DNA of 64,000 nucleotides, from positions 62,001 to 126,000 of the forward strand of contig CALEII010000066.1 of the NCBI GenBank assembly GCA_937876205.1, read 5' to 3'. Numbering within the stretch: the stretch's first letter is position 1; each line of letters starts with the position of its first letter. The notes beneath the pieces were generated by a model that did not search any database, was not told the DNA's origin, and saw nothing but the letters and a program-made list of their open reading frames with translations. Below, piece by piece: positions 60,983 through 64,000 of this stretch. This stretch comes from an uncultured Clostridia bacterium. Its GTDB lineage: Bacteria; Bacillota; Clostridia; Oscillospirales; Acutalibacteraceae. The translations under genes and the position numbers were made by a program.

Positions 60983-61678
60983 TTATGCTTTATTCTTTTT
61001 TATCACTTCGGCAAGGTCGAAGTCATTTACCTTGATAAGTAAGGGGTTATCTGATTTTTTAAGTGCATTGAGTATTGCGCTGACAATAAAGAATGCAATA
61101 ACTCCTGCTGTGATACCGCAAAGCATACCGCCGAGAACATCTGTTGCGTAATGAACCATAAGGTAAAGTCTTGAACAACCGATAAGAACTGAATAAACGG
61201 GGAAAATCCATTTGATTTTCTTGTTTTTTACCGTAAGGAACAGAGCTGTACCTATTTCAAATGCACCTGTTGTGTGGCCGCTGGGGAAGCTTCTGTAAAG
61301 GGATTCTGCGTGAGCACCTGCTTCTGTGTACCACTGCCAGTACTGAGCATTGTCAATGAGTGATTGGAACGGTCTGGGTCTTAACACAAAAGGTTTCATT
61401 AAAACGTTTGTGATAAGAGTGCCTGTGATAATTGCAAGGACAAGTGTAAAACCTATTTTTCTTGTTTTTTTGAAAAGACAGAGAATAACACCGACCAATG
61501 CAAGGGGAATGATGAACTCTGAATCACCGAGATGAGTGAATGCACTTACAATCGGTGTAAGCCATTCTGTATGTATTTTGCCGAAAAATTCAAAAACAGA
61601 AAAATCGAAATTTGCAAAAGTTGTGTCAAGCCAGACGGCAAAAGCTGACGGAACAACTGCTTCTGATAATGGAATCAT
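60983..61678 (-). CDS. PAP2-family phosphatase
   Basis: A 231-residue membrane phosphatase with about six helices. The three PAP2 motifs are KPFVLRPRP near 90, SFPSGHTTGA near 130 and SRLYLMVHYATDVLGG near 170. Members recycle undecaprenyl pyrophosphate (BcrC type) or dephosphorylate lipids; the two cannot be told apart here. The ATG at 61676-61678 lies 8 bases after AGGAGG. It is monocistronic and diverges from paaK. Confidence 0.9.
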   Translation of the reverse strand: MIPLSEAVVPSAFAVWLDTTFANFDFSVFEFFGKIHTEWLTPIVSAFTHLGDSEFIIPLALVGVILCLFKKTRKIGFTLVLAIITGTLITNVLMKPFVLRPRPFQSLIDNAQYWQWYTEAGAHAESLYRSFPSGHTTGAFEIGTALFLTVKNKKIKWIFPVYSVLIGCSRLYLMVHYATDVLGGMLCGITAGVIAFFIVSAILNALKKSDNPLLIKVNDFDLAEVIKKNKA

Positions 61679-61767
61679 CAATGTAGCCTCCTATATAATT
61701 TTATTTAATTATATCACATAATTCATTTTTTTCAATACGAAATTTCTATAAAATATTGTATAATTTA

Positions 61768-61795
61768 TTGACTTTTCAAAATGAAAGCGTATAAT
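61768..61795 (+). promoter_or_regulatory. Promoter of paaK-ACT
   Basis: TTGACT (61768-61773), 16 bases, TATAAT (61790-61795), 32 bases before the ATG. Confidence 0.75.
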
Positions 61796-61827
61796 TATAC
61801 ACATAAATTTCAGAAAGGATGATTAAC

Positions 61828-63135
61828 ATGGCTAATTACTTTCAGCCCGAGATAGAGTGCGCATCCCGTGAAGATATGCTTGCTGTTCAGAATAAAAAGC
61901 TCGTGGCACAGGTTAAACATGTTTATGAAAATGTAAAATATTATCGTGATCTTATGGATGAAAAGGGGGTCACTCCTGATGATATCAAAGGTGTTGATGA
62001 CCTCCATAAGCTTCCTTTTCTTTCAAAATCTGATCTCCGCGATGCGTATCCCTATGGTCTTCTCGGTACAGATCTTAAAAATTGCGTAAGAATTCATTCA
62101 ACAAGCGGAACAACAGGAAAAAGAGTTGTTGCTTTCTATACAAAAAATGATATTGACCTCTGGGAAGATTGCTGCGCCAGAGCGATTGTTGCTGCAGGTG
62201 GCTCTGAAGAAGATATTTGTCAGGTTGCTTACGGTTACGGTCTTTTTACAGGTGGTTTTGGTCTTAATGGCGGTTCTCAGAAAGTCGGTTGTCTTACACT
62301 TCCAATGTCATCAGGTAATACAGAAAGACAGATTCAGTTTATGCAGGATCTCCATTCAACAATTATCTGCTGTACACCTTCTTATGCAGCATACATTGGT
62401 GAAACACTCAAAGAAATGGGGCTTACTCCCGATGATATAGACCTTAAGGCTGGTATTTTCGGTGCTGAGCCCTGGACTGAAGAAATGCGCCGTGATATTG
62501 AAAAATCTCTCGGCATCAAAGCCTATGATATTTACGGTCTTACGGAATCAACAGGTCCGGGTGTTGCATTTGAATGCTCAGAACAAACAGGTATGCATGT
62601 CAATGAAGACCATTTTATCCCGGAAATTATAGATCCTGATACAGGAGAAGTGCTTCCTCTGGGGGAAAAGGGTGAACTTGTTTTCACAAGTCTTGATAAG
62701 GAGGGCTTCCCCCTTCTCAGATACAGAACAAGAGACATCTGTGTTCTTTCTCGTAAAAAATGTTCATGCGGAAGAACCCTTATCAAAATGGCTAAGCCTA
62801 TGGGCAGAAGTGATGATATGCTTATTATCAGAGGTGTCAATGTCTTCCCGTCACAGATTGAAACGGTTCTTCTTAATGAAGGTTACTCACCAAATTATAT
62901 GATTGAAGTTGACAGAAAGAACAATGTTGATACTCTCGATGTTTTTGTTGAGCTTAATCCTGAGCAGTTTACAGATACCGTTAAGGGTGTTGCTTCAAAA
63001 GAAAAAGAACTTGCACTGGCAATCACTCAGATGCTGGGCATCAGACCTTCAGTGCATCTTGTTGCTCCCAAGTCTATTGCCAGAAGTGAAGGCAAAGCAG
63101 TACGTGTTGTTGACAAGCGTAAGCTTCACGATTGA
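61828..63135 (+). CDS. paaK: Phenylacetate-CoA ligase (PaaK-like)
   Basis: A 435-residue AMP-forming ligase that activates phenylacetate or a related aryl acid with ATP and CoA. The P-loop is HSTSGTTGKR near 90, followed by GCLTLPMSSGN, GIFGAEPWTEEM near 215, YGLTESTGPGVAFEC near 240 and RSDDMLIIRGVNVFPSQIE near 330. The ATG at 61828 is used because AAAGGATG lies 8 bases upstream. In anaerobic gut bacteria this enzyme pairs with an ACT protein, as here, and probably recycles aryl acids from amino acid breakdown. Confidence 0.93.
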   Translation: MANYFQPEIECASREDMLAVQNKKLVAQVKHVYENVKYYRDLMDEKGVTPDDIKGVDDLHKLPFLSKSDLRDAYPYGLLGTDLKNCVRIHSTSGTTGKRVVAFYTKNDIDLWEDCCARAIVAAGGSEEDICQVAYGYGLFTGGFGLNGGSQKVGCLTLPMSSGNTERQIQFMQDLHSTIICCTPSYAAYIGETLKEMGLTPDDIDLKAGIFGAEPWTEEMRRDIEKSLGIKAYDIYGLTESTGPGVAFECSEQTGMHVNEDHFIPEIIDPDTGEVLPLGEKGELVFTSLDKEGFPLLRYRTRDICVLSRKKCSCGRTLIKMAKPMGRSDDMLIIRGVNVFPSQIETVLLNEGYSPNYMIEVDRKNNVDTLDVFVELNPEQFTDTVKGVASKEKELALAITQMLGIRPSVHLVAPKSIARSEGKAVRVVDKRKLHD

Positions 63136-63162
63136 TTTATTTAAGAAAAGGAGAATTTTGCA

Positions 63163-63588
63163 ATGAGCGTTAAACAGATTTCCGTTTTTATTGAAAATAA
63201 AACAGGTAAGCTTGCTGAAGTTACCAGATATATTGCTGATAACAACATCAATATGAAGGCTCTTTCAGTTGCAGATACACACGATTTTGGTATTCTCAGA
63301 ATTATCTGTGAAAATCACGATTCTGCTGTGAATGCACTCAGAGACGGTGGCTATGTTGTTGCTGAAACAGATGTTGTTGCAGTTGAAATTACAGATAAGC
63401 CCGGTAGCCTTGCAGCTATTCTTGAAGCTCTTTCTGAGTCAGACATTGCAGTTGAATATACATATGCTTTTCTGTCCGTAAAGAATGCAGGCCACGCATA
63501 TATGATATTCCGTGTGGATGATAACGGTAAGGCTAAAGCAGCTCTCGGTGATAAGTTCAATGTAATTACTGACGCATCACTTTTCTGA
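63163..63588 (+). CDS. Tandem ACT-domain protein
   Basis: A 141-residue protein made of two ACT domains (1-68 with VKQISVFIENKTGKLAEVTRYIADNNINM; 70-141 with VVAVEITDKPGSLAAILEALSE). ACT domains bind amino acids and control enzymes. It follows paaK by 27 bases with an AAAAGGAGA site, and this pairing recurs in anaerobes, so it probably adjusts the ligase to aromatic amino acids; this link is inference. Confidence 0.9.
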   Translation: MSVKQISVFIENKTGKLAEVTRYIADNNINMKALSVADTHDFGILRIICENHDSAVNALRDGGYVVAETDVVAVEITDKPGSLAAILEALSESDIAVEYTYAFLSVKNAGHAYMIFRVDDNGKAKAALGDKFNVITDASLF

Positions 63589-63602
63589 TTTACTGAAAAA
63601 AT

Positions 63603-63640
63603 AAAGCTCTCACATCTTAACCGATGTGGGAGCTTATTGT
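63603..63640. terminator. Bidirectional terminator between ACT and XRE genes
   Basis: AAGCTCTCACATC and GATGTGGGAGCTT pair (one G-U) around TTAACC, flanked by A/T runs. Confidence 0.9.
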
Positions 63641-63641
63641 T

Positions 63642-64000
63642 TTATATGGCATCTTCTGCATCATTCAGAGCTTTAAGCAGTGATGACAGCTCAGTATTTG
63701 TTGGTGCATCTGTCTGATTCAGCTGCTGATACGTTATGTTCTGTTTTGCAAGACTTTCTGCAAATGCAATATTTTCTTCTTCGTCTTTGCAGCGCAGATA
63801 TTCAAGCTCAATCATTGTTTTTACAGCGTGAATGCCTTTTTCGTCAAGCTGTGACATTTTATCAAGCAGTTGTTCTGATGCTTCAGAAACAACCACCGGA
63901 TAAACACCGTTAATCATTCTGATATCCAGTGCTTTACACATTTTTACTACAGTTGTGAATGCGGTTCCGCTAACGCCGTTCTTCAGAGAGCTGACAATTG
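63642..64000 (-). CDS. XRE-family HTH regulator, 5' end cut by window edge
   Basis: The frame is open to the right edge. The visible N-terminal part reads SSLKNGVSGTAFTTVVKMCKALDI, the last helices of a Cro/C1-type helix-turn-helix, so the ATG at 63941 is internal and the gene is partial. The remainder (about 95 residues) is acidic and helical, with LLDKMSQLDEKGIHAVKTMIELEYLRC and a Gln/Asn-rich end. The target is unknown; it is convergent with the paaK-ACT pair. Confidence 0.85.
   Translation of the reverse strand, partial: IVSSLKNGVSGTAFTTVVKMCKALDIRMINGVYPVVVSEASEQLLDKMSQLDEKGIHAVKTMIELEYLRCKDEEENIAFAESLAKQNITYQQLNQTDAPTNTELSSLLKALNDAEDAI

Noticed and set aside
1..64000. CRISPR arrays, tRNA or rRNA genes, insertion sequences, prophage or toxin-antitoxin modules
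   Set aside because: Read across the window by eye; no regularly spaced repeats, tRNA-like T-loop motifs, transposases, integrases or phage structural genes were seen.

Overview
The window looks like an ordinary chromosomal segment of a low-GC, spore-former-related Firmicute of class Clostridia, most plausibly a gut Oscillospirales/Ruminococcaceae-type bacterium. I infer this from spo0A and spoIVB, the HPr kinase-whiA cluster, short-form hisG with hisZ, a Cys-rich L28, strong sigma-A promoters with 16-17 base spacers, strong Shine-Dalgarno sites, several TTG starts, and a scatter of cytoplasmic-looking glycosidases (GH127, GH95-like, GH33, GH5). I see no rRNA, tRNA, insertion sequence, prophage, CRISPR array or recognisable defence island.

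Layout. 1-1.7 kb: obg (cut by the left edge) and a decayed C39-type peptidase. 1.8-8.9 kb: a standalone PduL phosphotransacylase, a split two-subunit ChrA transporter, mannonate dehydratase plus a KDPG aldolase fused to an extra domain, then a large MFS permease paired with a membrane-anchored leucine-rich-repeat protein. 8.9-14.4 kb (leftward): hprK, ROK glucokinase, murB, whiA, then nagB and a repeat lipoprotein. 14.7-19.4 kb: spo0A with an altered receiver domain, GH127, a secreted metallophosphoesterase and a HAD phosphatase. 19.7-24.6 kb: a complete livJHMGF amino-acid ABC importer with a structured livJ-livH gap.

24.6-31.5 kb: pcrA, a Pit phosphate transporter with its DUF47 partner, a DivIVA-like coiled coil, an alpha/beta hydrolase and rodA. 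31.6-39.4 kb: tsaE-tsaB-rpiB, rpmB, SOS-controlled recA with recX-rimO-pgsA, and a GH95-like glycosidase. 39.5-46.8 kb: mnmA-nadA, a PdaA-like deacetylase lipoprotein, small membrane proteins, a YhaM-type exoribonuclease, prmA and spoIVB. 46.9-50.1 kb: intracellular sialidase plus amidohydrolase, and an unknown membrane protein preceded by a terminator hairpin that contains its ribosome binding site.

50.1-59.2 kb (leftward): fhs followed by a nearly complete histidine operon (hisZGDCBHAF-IE), with a 21-bp palindrome upstream as a candidate operator. 59.4-64 kb: GH5 endoglycoceramidase-like enzyme, PAP2 phosphatase, phenylacetate-CoA ligase paired with a tandem-ACT protein, and the C-terminal part of an XRE regulator cut by the right edge.

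Functionally the segment combines sugar and uronate catabolism (uxuA, eda, pduL, glucokinase, nagB, glycosidases), amino-acid uptake and histidine synthesis, and core cell biology. I found no convincing new multi-gene system. The most unusual signals are the Spo0A receiver that lacks parts of its phosphorylation site, the permease/LRR pair, the alternative hairpins in the liv operon, and the two hairpins that overlap ribosome binding sites.
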